Source: Roridomyces roridus (Eukaryota > Basidiomycota > Agaricomycetes > Agaricales > Mycenaceae). Taken from it: DNA of 64,000 bases. The position numbers were made by a program, and so were the translations under genes. Shown here piece by piece: positions 10,740 to 21,054 of the stretch (positions within the stretch are counted from its first letter, which is position 1; the number at the start of each line of letters is the position of its first letter). Where the stretch lies: NCBI GenBank assembly GCA_029378245.1, contig JARKIF010000001.1, forward strand, positions 248,001 through 312,000, written 5' to 3'. The notes under the pieces are model-generated. The model was not told the DNA's origin, did no database searches, and was given only the letters and a program-made list of their open reading frames with translations.

Positions 10740-12237
10740 TGGGGGATGTCGACGACGAAGGAGGGGGTGTCGATGGGTTTCTAGGTGGACGTTAGTTGTG
10801 GGAAGGATGATGCAGGATAGAGGACATACTGGTCGTCGTGGTCGGCATTGATGTGGGGCCAATGAGTGGTGGCACGATACTGGTCGATAATCGACGAGCG
10901 TGTGGCCAGCAACGACGGCGAGTGTCTGTGGGTGTGATGAGCGACGTCAGGGAGTATGAAGAGGCTCGGGTACCTCAGAGTGAGGCCGATAATATCGTCG
11001 ACGATATTTGTGGGTCCACGTGTGGCGCTGGATGGCGACGGGGTCGGTGAGCGCTGAGGGCCATGAGCGAGAGCAGAGGAGCTGGGGGGAAGTCGAGGTA
11101 CCCTACAGCGATGCCAGCGATGTCGAGAATGGCGTCGACTGGACGTCTGGGTCCATGAGGGTGACGACGACAATCTAGAAGGGAGATGAGCTGGTAGGCG
11201 ACGATGAGGAGGAGAATGGGCATACCACGATAAGCGACGACTTCCCCACGTGAGAGGGGAAGGTGGTGGTAGAAGAGAAAGAGCTCTTGAGGTCGCTTGA
11301 GGAGCGAGGCGGCCTTTTATACCCCTGGCGCTTTGGTGCGTCCACCCATCAGTCACTCGCGTCACTCGCCCGTTTTGAGAACAAGGAGTGAAGGAGTCAC
11401 CCACGCCGCCCAATCGGCGGAGAAGGATGTGACGAGGCGGCTCCGAGGGCGCAAGGAGGAGAATCCGCCTGTGGCCGTGCTTCGAGGCCGCCGCGCCATC
11501 GGTGCGAGCCATGGCGCGACGGGCAAACACTCGCTTCACCGCAGCGAGGTGTGGATATGAGCGAGGGGAGATATTGACGCCGTGTATCTCGACACAGACA
11601 CGATGTGGCCGTGCCTGTTTCCGAGGAGGAGTGGGGGTGCATGTTCGTGGACCCAGTGGAAAACTGCGACCAAGCAAGGGTGTCGGAAACATCGAATTCG
11701 AAGCGATCCATTATGTGTCCGATACGTGTGACGGTGGAGTGGTGAGGTGCCGAAGCGTGCAAGCAAGAGTTTGTTCATCGAGCGGCTAGCCGACCATCCA
11801 CAAGAGGTGTCATGTCGTAGCAAGTCGCCGCGGGATTGGAAGCGCGAACTGGAGCTGAAGGACGGATACAGCAGACCCCGTCTTCAAGCCGCCTTCTCGC
11901 AACGCGTTCAAGACGCGCACGTCTTGCCGAATTCAACAGCATCTGAGTGAGATGTTGCTTCAGAACACTGCAGGAAAGTTTCGGAGAGCCTTCCACTCTG
12001 GTCGTCCATCCGCTACTGGAAAAGTCTGCCAAGGGTCGATATGCAGTGTGAAGGAGACGTACTGCACCGCTTCCCGACGAAAACGCCTGGTTATGAGCAG
12101 CTCCAGAGTACTTCATATCCCTAACCGGGCCTTGAAGAGAAAAGAGGTCGACACGACTGATGACGGTGGTCACGGATCAAAAGGCGGACTCTTCTCCTTC
12201 ACTCCCTTCACTTTGGTTCACTTGCCCTGTGAGACTT
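10740..12237. other. Mostly non-coding; possible small minus-strand gene
   Basis: On the minus strand a TATAAAAG box (around 11317) lies upstream of an ATG at 11223 that opens a hydrophobic start, MPILLLIVAYQLISLL. After that the frame becomes arginine/proline-rich, and I could not build a convincing spliced product. A short, possibly decayed membrane-anchored gene at about 10800-11223 is possible. A 303-codon frame on the same strand (10781-11692) has a composition typical of non-coding GC-rich DNA. Nothing else is recognisable up to the MYND gene. Confidence 0.3.
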
Positions 12238-14204
12238 ATGGCCCAATCCATAGCGGCTGCCACTCGAAATGTAATCGAAGATTTCGAGGACCAGGACGTC
12301 TGAACTGACATCCAAACAGCTTATATCGTCCGAACGGTACTACTCGCCGCGGCGACGAGCAAGCACTTCCGACGCGCTCATCCTTCTTCTGGCCGAACTA
12401 ATCCGAGCATTTGAGGCATGTACCGTCGTCGATTTTGAACCAGCCCAGTGCCTAGACGCTCTGATTCCTTACTACGCGCCCGTGGGGATGCAGTACGGCG
12501 ACGCTGTACCCGAGGAAACCCCAACAGACATGTACCACACGAAACTATCGGGGGCAGCCATCACCGCACTGGCTTGTATCGTCCGAAAGCTCAGTGCGCC
12601 TTCGTTCCGCCTCCCCATCCTCGGGAAGCTGCGGGAATGCTGGACGACTCTGTGCATGGGACTATTGCTCTATGCGAGAGTACTTTACCGGAAAGGCGAG
12701 CCTGCTCCGGCGACCGAAAACGAGTCGCCTGGCCACACGTTCACTGCCATCGTTACGGTGCTCCAGATCTACGCTGGAGAGGAGTCTTTGCTGGCATTAG
12801 TCCGCAATACACCCGAAGCACTCAATCTCATCTTCAACCTTTGGGTCTTCGAAATAAAACACCCTCACCTCTCAACACAGCTCGCGGAAATGTTCCCAGA
12901 ATCTTTCAAACCGACCGCGACCGTTCTCCTCCTCGTTACACGCAAAGATCCAGCCGACCATGGTCCCAAACTTGTCGAGGCACTTGCATCCGACCAGCGC
13001 GGGAGCGCGTTCGTGCCTTTGGAGCACATGCGTCGGAGCATACTCAGCATCTACCAATACGGCGAAATCCCCGCCGACGCTATGCATGCCCACTTGTTTC
13101 ACTTGACTGCACTCCACACGACTGCGGCCCATCATCTCCTCTTGCAAGATTCTGTCCGAATCGTGACCGAGGCGCTGATGGCTGTAACCTCGCAGCCATT
13201 CGATTCTGCGACAGCGCAGGGTACGACGCGATGCATTCGAAGAATGTGTGCGTATTTGTGCAAATACGTAGCCGGGGGTGGACTGGTTTCCTTGAACCAA
13301 TCCCTCGAGGCCGGCCTTCTCGTTGGGCTGCTAAAGGCACATCCATGGCTCAAGAGCCAGTCGAGTACAGCGCTATATGAGGAAGCTGCTGCCCTCCTAA
13401 CCGTCCACCTCCCACCGTACCTGATCTACATCTCTGTCCTCCGCCAAGCCCGCCAACCTATTCACCTCATTCAAGAGTATATCCTCAAAAACAACATCGA
13501 GGAATCATTTCTCGAGAAATGGCGCATTTTCGAAACACATGTGCACGCTACATCGAAATTGGCCATCGGCAACGAATTTGTAGAGCCTACATGCGAGGTG
13601 AGCTCAAAGTCTTTGTACATCATACTTACTGACGATATTTCAGTGCACGATCCATAGGGCCGTTTTGCGTTGTAGTACCTGCTGGGAAGCCGCATACTGC
13701 TCGCAGCAGTGCCAAATTGTTGCCTGGAACGCCCATCGTCTGCCATGCGCAAAGAAACAAGCGGCTCGTCAAGGTGAGGATAAACAATCTCCCACTTCTT
13801 CCACTGCTCAATATCTCCTAGCCGGCATCCTTCCTGACCTCTCATCCGAAGACACCCACTTTGCACTCCGAGTCGCACAAAACGATTTCGAAAAGCACAA
13901 AGTCGCCGTCTGCGAGAAGTGGCTCGAATCTGGGACGCTCCCGCTCGTGGCCGGGATCGACTACACGGTGTTCCCCCCTGTCGTGTCTACAAACTCACAG
14001 GACATTCCGGCGGAGGTGAAGACAAGGATGGCATCGGATGCTGCAATTTACACTGTTTTCCCGACAGGGAGCAGTGGGAGGGAGTGTTATATGTGTGATT
14101 TGGGGCTGACGCATGCACCTGGGGAGCCGGATGGCGAGACCATCAAGGTTGTGGTACAGGTTGTCAAGGCTCAGAGGGTGCCGGCCTTTTTGAGGATAGA
14201 TTAG
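12238..14204 (+). CDS. MYND-type zinc-finger protein, about 623 aa
   Basis: Three exons fit well: 12238-12270 (MAQSIAAATRN), a 49-nt intron with a CTGAC branch site, 12320-13597, a 46-nt intron (GTGAGC...TTTCAG), and 13644-14204. The long N-terminal part is helical and soluble with no clear domain. The second splice joins the Cys-rich run CECTIHRAVLRCSTCWEAAY to CSQQCQIVAWNAHRLPC, which is a MYND finger (about residues 435-475) with the expected CxxC, CxxxC and HxxxC spacing. MYND fingers bind proline-rich peptides in partner proteins; in fungi most of these proteins are uncharacterised. An extended alpha/beta tail follows. The start was chosen because exon 1 splices in frame and no earlier ATG does. 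Function beyond the finger is unknown. Confidence 0.8.
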
Positions 14205-14639
14205 TCGTGTGGGCCCATGGGCAAAATTGTTTGGTCGAGAGTTGGCGCATCAATGATGCATTGATCTCAAATTGATCTCCGTCGTAACTTGTTTCTGACC
14301 ATCATTGTCGACAGCTTGGCGCGCATCCCGAGCCGCGCGCTCGTTCGATGACTCTCTTTGCATGGTGTTCACTGCGGCGGCAACACTGCGGACACAGCCT
14401 TCAGTACCCCTTCCGAGTCACGACGATCCGCAGGCGGCAGGCCGCCACAGGAGTCTGCCCGCGCGCTCAGTCTACAGCTTGAAGGCGTTTCAATTTGGAC
14501 TGCGCCCCAGTCGTCATTGTTCGCTTTGACTTGGCCAAGCCCGCAGCTCGCAGTCGTGGGCCCCGGTTATAAGAGATGGGGCGGCAGTCATCTAGGGCAT
14601 TGACTTCCATTTCCCTCTACGCCTTATCATCATCAAACT
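14205..14639. other. Intergenic, 5' region of the actin-like gene
   Basis: No gene seen. The stretch carries the upstream region of the actin-like gene, with GC-rich sequence and a TATA element near its right end. Confidence 0.5.
14567..14573 (+). promoter_or_regulatory. TATA box of the actin-like gene
   Basis: TTATAAG, 67 bp before the start codon at 14640, is followed by a pyrimidine-rich leader (CCATTTCCCTCTAC). Position and sequence fit a core promoter. Confidence 0.55.
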
Positions 14640-16113
14640 ATGGACGACGACGTAGCTGCCCTCGTCCGTGATTTCTTTCTTGTCCATTCCTTTCACCAAC
14701 AGCATCTTTCAGGTAATCGACAATGGCTCGGGCATGTGCAAAGCTGGATGTAGGCCGTTCACGTTCTTGGATTTCGTCCTGGACTGACTTTTTTTCCACA
14801 GTCGCAGGGGAAGATGCACCGCGCGCTATCTTTCCGTGAGTCTGGAATCTCTGTTAAACGCGGCAGACCGTTGATGAATCATTGTAGGTCAGTTGTGGGA
14901 CGGACTCGATATACGAGTGTCATGATTGGCTCTGGGCACAAAGACTGCTACGTTGGGTGAGTGATCTATATGCTATGCTCGACCGTCAACTGACTAGCTG
15001 CAGAGACGAAGCACAAGCCAAGCGCGGGATTCTCAACTTACAGTACCCCGTCGAGCACGGCATCGTCACGAACTGGGACGACATGGAGAAAATCTGGCAC
15101 CACACCTTCTACAACGAGCTGCGCGTCGCACCCGAGGAACACCCCGTACTACTCACCGAGGCTCCACTAAATCCCAAATCCAATCGCGAGAAAATGACCC
15201 AGCTCATGTTCGACACTTTCAACGCTCCGGCGTTCTACGTCCAAATCCAGGCGGTCCTCTCGCTGTACACCTCGGGTCGGACGACGGGTATCGTGATGGA
15301 CTCTGGCGACGGCGTCTCTCACGTTGTACCGATCTACGAAGGTTTCGCGCTCCCGCATGCCATTTCCCGTTTGGACATCGCCGGGCGGGATCTGACTGCC
15401 CACCTCGTCAAGAATCTCGGGGAACGAGGGTACCCGTTCCATACGAGTGCAGAACGCGAGATTGTGCGGGATATCAAGGAGAGACTGTGTTATGTTGCGC
15501 TGGACTTTGACGAAGAGCTCCGGACGGCGGCTCAGTCTTCGGCGATCGAGAAGGATTACGAGTTGCCTGATGGGCAAATTATCACTGTCGGGAACGAACG
15601 GTAGGTCCTAATATTTCACAATTGATTTTCACTCACCCAGCTAGTTTCCGAGCGCCGGAGGCGTTGTTCAAGCCGTCCATGATCGGTAGCGAATCAGCAG
15701 GTATTCATGAAACGACGTGAGGTCTTTGAACTTTATCCTTTCCTCGTACTAAATCGTCCACTTAGATTCAACTCGATCCGAAAATGCGATCTCGATGTCC
15801 GGCGGGACCTCTTTAGCAACATCGTGCTCTCTGGCGGAAGCACCATGTTCCCCGGCATCGCCGACCGTCTGCAGAAAGAGTTGACGATGCTCGCGCCGCC
15901 GAGTATGAAGGTCAAGATCTACGCCCCGCCGGAGAGGAAGTACTCTGTTTGGATTGGAGGGTCAATCTTGGCGTCTCTCAGTACGTTCCAGAATTTGTGG
16001 ATTTCGAAGCAGGAGTACGACGAGTCTGGACCTGGCATTGTGCATCGCAGTGAGTTGGAAACTTTTTTGCGGGTTTTTGTTTATCATTGACGTTTTCGTT
16101 AGAGTGTTTCTGA
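14640..16113 (+). CDS. Actin-like protein (divergent actin), eight exons
   Basis: Eight exons splice perfectly: 14640-14663, 14713-14749, 14802-14835, 14888-14956, 15004-15600, 15645-15716, 15766-16049 and 16103-16113. The last encodes the canonical end KCF-stop. The product is about full actin length (roughly 375 aa) and starts [20 protein letters not shown]. Nucleotide-binding motifs are intact (DNGSG, DSGDG, the [10 protein letters not shown] region), as is the VEHGI histidine loop. The DNase-I-binding loop is unusual: GRPRHQGVMVGMGQK of normal actin is replaced by [15 protein letters not shown], so His40, Gln41, Gly42 and Met47 are all changed. These residues make longitudinal contacts in F-actin. 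It is probably a divergent paralogue rather than the housekeeping actin. A decayed tandem copy follows immediately. Confidence 0.92.
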
Positions 16114-16388
16114 GAGGTTATTCTGACGGACATCTATCGTATATTAGAGTATAGCAGTATAATATTTAATGGACTGCGGCCTCCGCCAATCAGATCAAAA
16201 CTTCTTTCTTTCGCACCATCACCAAGTTCTGCAGGATAAGGCAGTGCAGGCGCTACGCCCTGAGCCGACCTCTTCTCTTCTCACTAATCGCGCAGCAACG
16301 AAAGATTACATATGGTCAGCGACTTCCGACAAGCCGTTGTCAGTACACGAACTCGCTATACTACCCTTTCACGACACTTTTTCCGCAG

Positions 16389-17747
16389 GTCATCGACGCT
16401 GGTTCAGCGTCATTCAAAGCTGGATGTGAGTTAGCGAATGTGAAATCTTCAGAGCACTCATTCTCTACAGTCGCTGGTGAAAAGGCACCCCAGGCGATTT
16501 TCCCGTGAGTATAGCATGCGTATACTCCACCGTTTTGGCATGCTCGGACAGCCCAGTGATAGGTCGCCCTCGTCATGGGGCACCTCGAATGGGACCGGGA
16601 TGGGGACCCCTGTGGTATTACTTCGGGTGGGATCGCTGTTTAGCTGCCAGCTTTGCCTTGAATTTCTTCCTAGCGACAAGGCTCTTGCCTTATCCCACGT
16701 CCTCACCATGAAATGCCCCCTCGAGGACGGTATCATCATCAACTGGGACGACATGGAGAAAGTCTGGTGGCACACATTCCACGATTTGCTCCATGTGGAG
16801 CTAGAGCACTCGGAGCATCCAATCCTCATCACCGAACCGCCTCTTAATCCCAAATCGCAACGCAAGCTCATGATGCAGATCTTCTTCGAGACCTTTGACG
16901 TCCCGGCGTTCTGCGTGATGAACGAAGCCGCCCTCTCGCTGTGTGCATCCGGCCGGACGACGGGGATCGTCGTGACTTCTGGCTACGGTGTATCTCACGC
17001 CGTTCCCATTTACGAGGGCTTTGCGCTCCCGCATGTTATTTCGAAGGTGGATATCGCTGGTCGGGCGCTGACTGAGGAACTGGGGAAGCTGTGCTCTCTC
17101 GAACGCGGGAAGCTGTACTCTGTCGAGCGGAGGATCGTCCAGGATATCAAGGAACGGCTGTGTTATGTCGCTCTGGATTTTGAGGAGGAAAGGATTGGGA
17201 CGAGTGAATATGCCCTTCCCGATGGGAAAGTACTCAGCGTCGGGAATGAGCGGTGGGTATCATCGAATGAATTGCTGCCCTCATTGACCGAGTCTCTAGC
17301 TTTCGTGTACCGGAGGCTCTATTCAAGCCATCTTTCATGGGGAGCGAATCATTGGGCATCCACGAGGCGACGTAAGTTAAAATTTTGTTCACTTGTCCCT
17401 GACGCAAATATTTCCTACCAGATACAACTCGATCCAGAAATGCGATGCAGATTTGCACAAAAACCTCTTCGGGAATGTCCTCCTTTCAGGTGGAAGCACC
17501 ATGTTCCCCGGTTTCGCGGAGAGAATGCAGAAGGAACTGAATCTACTCGCATCTCAAAATGTCAAGGTACGCAACTTGTTGTCCCGGTGGAACGAGAATG
17601 AATCAGAATTTGTAATAGGTCCAAGCTCCGCCCGAGCGACAGGATCTCGCCTGGATCGGCGGCTCTATTTGGGCGGCTCTGAGTACATTCCCACGGTTGT
17701 GTATTTCGAGGCAAGATTATGATGAGTATGTTTTTAGCGGCGACTAG
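16389..17747 (+). pseudogene. Tandem actin copy, decayed
   Basis: Exon-by-exon similarity to the preceding gene starts at VIDAGSASFKAG (16389-16425) and [11 protein letters not shown] (16471-16504). It continues with VIGRPRH, loses coherence where the DEAQSKRG region should be, then resumes at [20 protein letters not shown] and runs to [20 protein letters not shown]. The final exon reads [14 protein letters not shown] and ends early with YVFSGD-stop at 17747, without the KCF end. The phosphate-binding loop DSGDG has become TSGYG, removing both conserved aspartates; the first loop NGSGM is ASGA-like. It has no obvious first exon. Whether it is transcribed or a true pseudogene cannot be told from sequence, but it cannot be a normal ATP-hydrolysing actin. 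Confidence 0.8.
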
Positions 17748-18556
17748 GAGGTTACGGAGCCACGGTCTGTTGAGAGAGACTGGACTCTCTATTCACCGGA
17801 GATGCCACCGTGAAAAGTTGCTTAGGCACAGATGCTGTGCCCGCAATCATCCATCTCCGATCGCTAGAACTTGACTCCTCGTCGATTCGAGGCGGGGTGA
17901 AGAGCCTGGTATCGTCAGCCGGACATGATTTCTTTCCTGGCCAAGTCTGCGTGCTCGGCGGAGCATTCGCGCTTCAAGTGTTGTGGCATTCGGTGGTTTG
18001 TTCTTCTCCAAATCTTCGAATCTCTAGATCGGGTTCCAGATATCACCGTCCGGCTGGACATTGATTCTTCACGCGGCGATCCCGGTCTGTTTGTTGCGTT
18101 GAAGCGAGAGCAGGGAATTGTCCCGAATGTCCGACCATTAATATTCGATCTTGCGGGTGTGTATCTCGGCTGAAACAAGTGTTATCGTGGGAGAAAGAGT
18201 TGGATCAAATACCTGGACGTGACTTGGACGCGATCTGATTTGATCATGATCCATTGAAACACTGCGTCACGCCACCGTTTCCTCTTGACCACCATCTTGC
18301 ATAATCATACATTCACGCCTGCCTAAGACCTTCGTCGATGCTCTCAATAACTTCCGTTTTTCTCGTCTCGTCTATGAGAGGAGCTCTGGAGGCCAAAGCG
18401 GGAATATTAATCGGGAAAGCTACCGCTCGGGACTGCAACCGTGTTGTAATTATGATTATTTCCCCGACCTTCTACCTGATTCTATTTACTCAGCTATTAC
18501 TAAGTCTCTCTTCACTATAGTAGAATATTCTAGATATTATCCATGGTATATAAGCC
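17748..18556. other. No gene seen, AT-rich toward the transposon
   Basis: Short ORFs on both strands with no recognisable motif. The right part is AT-rich (TTACTAAGTCTCTCTTCACTATAG and similar) and contains the insertion site of the large transposon, whose target duplication starts at 18557. Confidence 0.45.
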
Positions 18557-18562
18557 TGTAGT

Positions 18563-18660
18563 TATGACGGTCACTTTGTATATTAAATTTACACACACAC
18601 ACGGACATAAATTCACACACACACACACCTGGATTTTCACACACAAACACCTAAAGCGGA
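18563..18660 (+). repeat. Left TIR and subterminal CA repeats
   Basis: TIR TATGACGGTCACTTTGTA (18563-18580) is followed by AT-rich sequence. Runs of ACACAC and the word TTCACACACA or TTTTCACACAC then repeat at 18591-18650. The same words occur in inverted orientation near the right end, which is typical of transposase-binding subterminal repeats. Confidence 0.8.
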
Positions 18661-18988
18661 TAGTTACCTTATTTGGAAGGCCCGGAGTTTATCCGCCCGC
18701 CTCCCGCCATCATCTCTGCCGCCATCATTTCCATGATCAGAGTCCCCGACAACCTGCATACCTTGGAGCGTGAGGCGTATGCAAGAGGATGATTCAGACT
18801 AAAGAAGGCCTTGAGGACCCTCTATATTTCATACACTAAATTACTAGCCTCTCAGTGGGCAACATCAACGCTTACTACTGCAAAACTCAGGACTTGAAAT
18901 TGGAACTAGTCAGTCACAACTCGGCTGAATTGTAAACAAACATACTTGGACTTTAACCACCACCATCGCTTTTTTCCCCTCCCCAAAA

Positions 18989-20848
18989 ATGTCTGACACT
19001 ACACGCTGCCGCGGCCTGGACTCTGACGGCCAGCAATGCATCTGCCTGCGCGCCGACACCACCTATGTGGATGAAAACAACAAAACCAAATGTACCGACT
19101 GCGACCATATTGCCAGTGCTCACCCGCAGGCCAAGGCCAATTTCAGCACTCTCATCAGGGGCTTCCGGGATGCTGCCAAGCTTCCCAACCCCTCTTCTAC
19201 CCCTCTCAAGGCTTCCCAGGCGGACGCTGAGGCTGAAACAGCAGCTGGGCTCCGTGGAGGCTCTGTCAACAAAAAGCGCAAGAAGGATTCCCAAGCTACC
19301 TCGGGAGAGTCCTCATCCAAGAAGCCTAACCCCCCGATTCAAAAGGTGACTGACTCTCTTCCCTTTGAAAGATCTTCTATTTATCCATTTTCCTCAGACG
19401 CCTGCTGCACCTCCCCCTACCTCATCCCAGACCAAGGTCAAATATTGCCACGCTTTCCTACTTCCCTACGGTCTTGTGCGTCTTTTGCTTCTCCCCCAAT
19501 TCTTTATCTGACTTCAATATCTAGACAGCGGATGGTGCACTTTCCAAGGGCACCCTTCCTGATGCTGCGGAAAGACAAAAGCTGGAGTCTGCCAAACTCA
19601 TTGTCCATCGCAGCACTGCAAACCCGTTCATCATCAATACTACTTGGAACAACGATTCTGCCAAGGCCGCAGTGGCCGACCTCTTCCCTCAAGCCCACCG
19701 TTACATGGAACACCATTTCCCCTGGGAGATGCAGCCTTGGTCGGTGGTGACTGCTTTCAAGAGTGTCCTTACTCTGCGGGGGGAGCAATTTCCTGACGGG
19801 GAAGACCTTGGTCGCCATGTCTTGGAGCCTTTTAAAGGCCGTGTCATACAAGACCGCACTCTATACCTTGGTGAGTCATCCATCTCCTAGTAGCTTCCAT
19901 ACTCTAATGTTTTTTACACAGTTTCCAAGGAAAGAATACCACGGGCTCACTGGAAGGACTGGGATACGTACATGCTGGATAGCGATTTGGGAAGTGACAT
20001 TGACACCGTTCCCTCTGAAGACATCAAACACACTCCCGTCAAAGCCCGCCCTGGTATTTACTCCTACCACCACATTTCGCCTTCTGATTTGTTGTCCAGC
20101 GTACAAAGGCAAGGGCAAAGGGAAAGCCAATGACCCTATCAAAGAGGAGACTGAGGACATCCCCGTCAAGGAAGAAAAGTCTTTCACCTCTTGTGCGTCT
20201 TTTTTATCTTTCTCCAATTCACATCCATTCATCGGCATTGCATTAGTGGATTATTCAGAGTCTGACATGAGGAAGGCTGCCAGAATCAGAACCCGCCTTT
20301 CTAGTGGTGTGTGACATTCACATATTCTAAATGCATTGCTCATTCCAGTCTTAGGCGCTATTGAGAAACAGACATTTTCCATCCCTGGTAGCAGCCCCGA
20401 ACCCGAGGCTTCCGGTAGCCAGGAGGTCACGGTCATCAGCGACGACGAGGATCTTCCCCCTCTTTTCCTTGCACAGAACTCCCCTTCCCCTCCCTCCCCT
20501 TCCCCTCCCTCCCCTTCTCCTCCGCCGTTCATGACCCAGACTCCCCATGCCTCCACCTTTGGTGGCATGAGCACGGCGCCCTCTTTTACAGGGGGACTGG
20601 CGCCTCCCGCCACTGCTGGGCCTGCTACTCCCGCCAGCTTGACCGCAGCTCCCGTGGCCCCTCTTCCCCCTGCACCCGCTCCAGCAGTCCCATTGGCAGC
20701 TCTATTCCCCACCATTCCTAGCTTTGCCGCTGCTGGTGTGGTTATCCCCCAAATGCCAGACAATGGAGGGGAGACGCCGGCTCCTCCTTCTGCCGGCTCC
20801 TCAGCTACCCATCGTTTCCGCAGAATGGGCAGGGGCCGCCATGAGTAA
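18989..20848 (+). CDS. Transposon-borne Cys-cluster protein, Pro-rich tail
   Basis: First gene of the large transposon. About seven exons can be joined with good splice sites. The first (18989 to about 19345) encodes a compact Cys/His cluster near the N-terminus: TTRCRG, QQCICLR, then KCTDCDHIASAHP. It looks like a zinc-binding domain. A lysine-rich segment (NKKRKKD) follows as a probable nuclear signal. The middle exon encodes a globular region with HRYMEHHFPWEMQPWSVV. The last exon (about 20348-20848) has TVISDDEDLPP, which resembles a SUMO-interaction motif, and then a low-complexity Pro/Ala/Ser tail ending RFRRMGRGRHE. I do not know the family by name. Small Cys-cluster proteins often accompany agaric DNA transposons. 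A DNA- or SUMO-binding role is inference. Confidence 0.6.
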
Positions 20849-21054
20849 AGCTTAAAACATATACCGCATTATCTATTTATTGAATCTTGAATAACCCCTA
20901 CTCCTTGATTACGCTTCCTTCTACTTATTTATTTATTGACCTCTGTCCCTAGGCTACCTTCTCTCCCCTACTTTACATTCGGCCTTCTCTTCTCTCTTCT
21001 TACTTGCCGTACCATTAATAAAACCTAATTTTTCATTATACCAAGTGTTCTAAG

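Noticed and set aside
10781..11692. 303-codon minus-strand ORF
   Set aside because: Arg/Ser/Pro/His-rich composition without any motif, overlapping other frames in GC-rich DNA; no conserved domain.
12448..13380. 310-codon plus-strand ORF in another frame
   Set aside because: Overlaps the MYND gene exon, which has a spliced, domain-bearing frame.
18580..18650. CA-rich array as a CRISPR or microsatellite
   Set aside because: No equal spacers; the words are mirrored at the other transposon end, so they are better explained as subterminal repeats.
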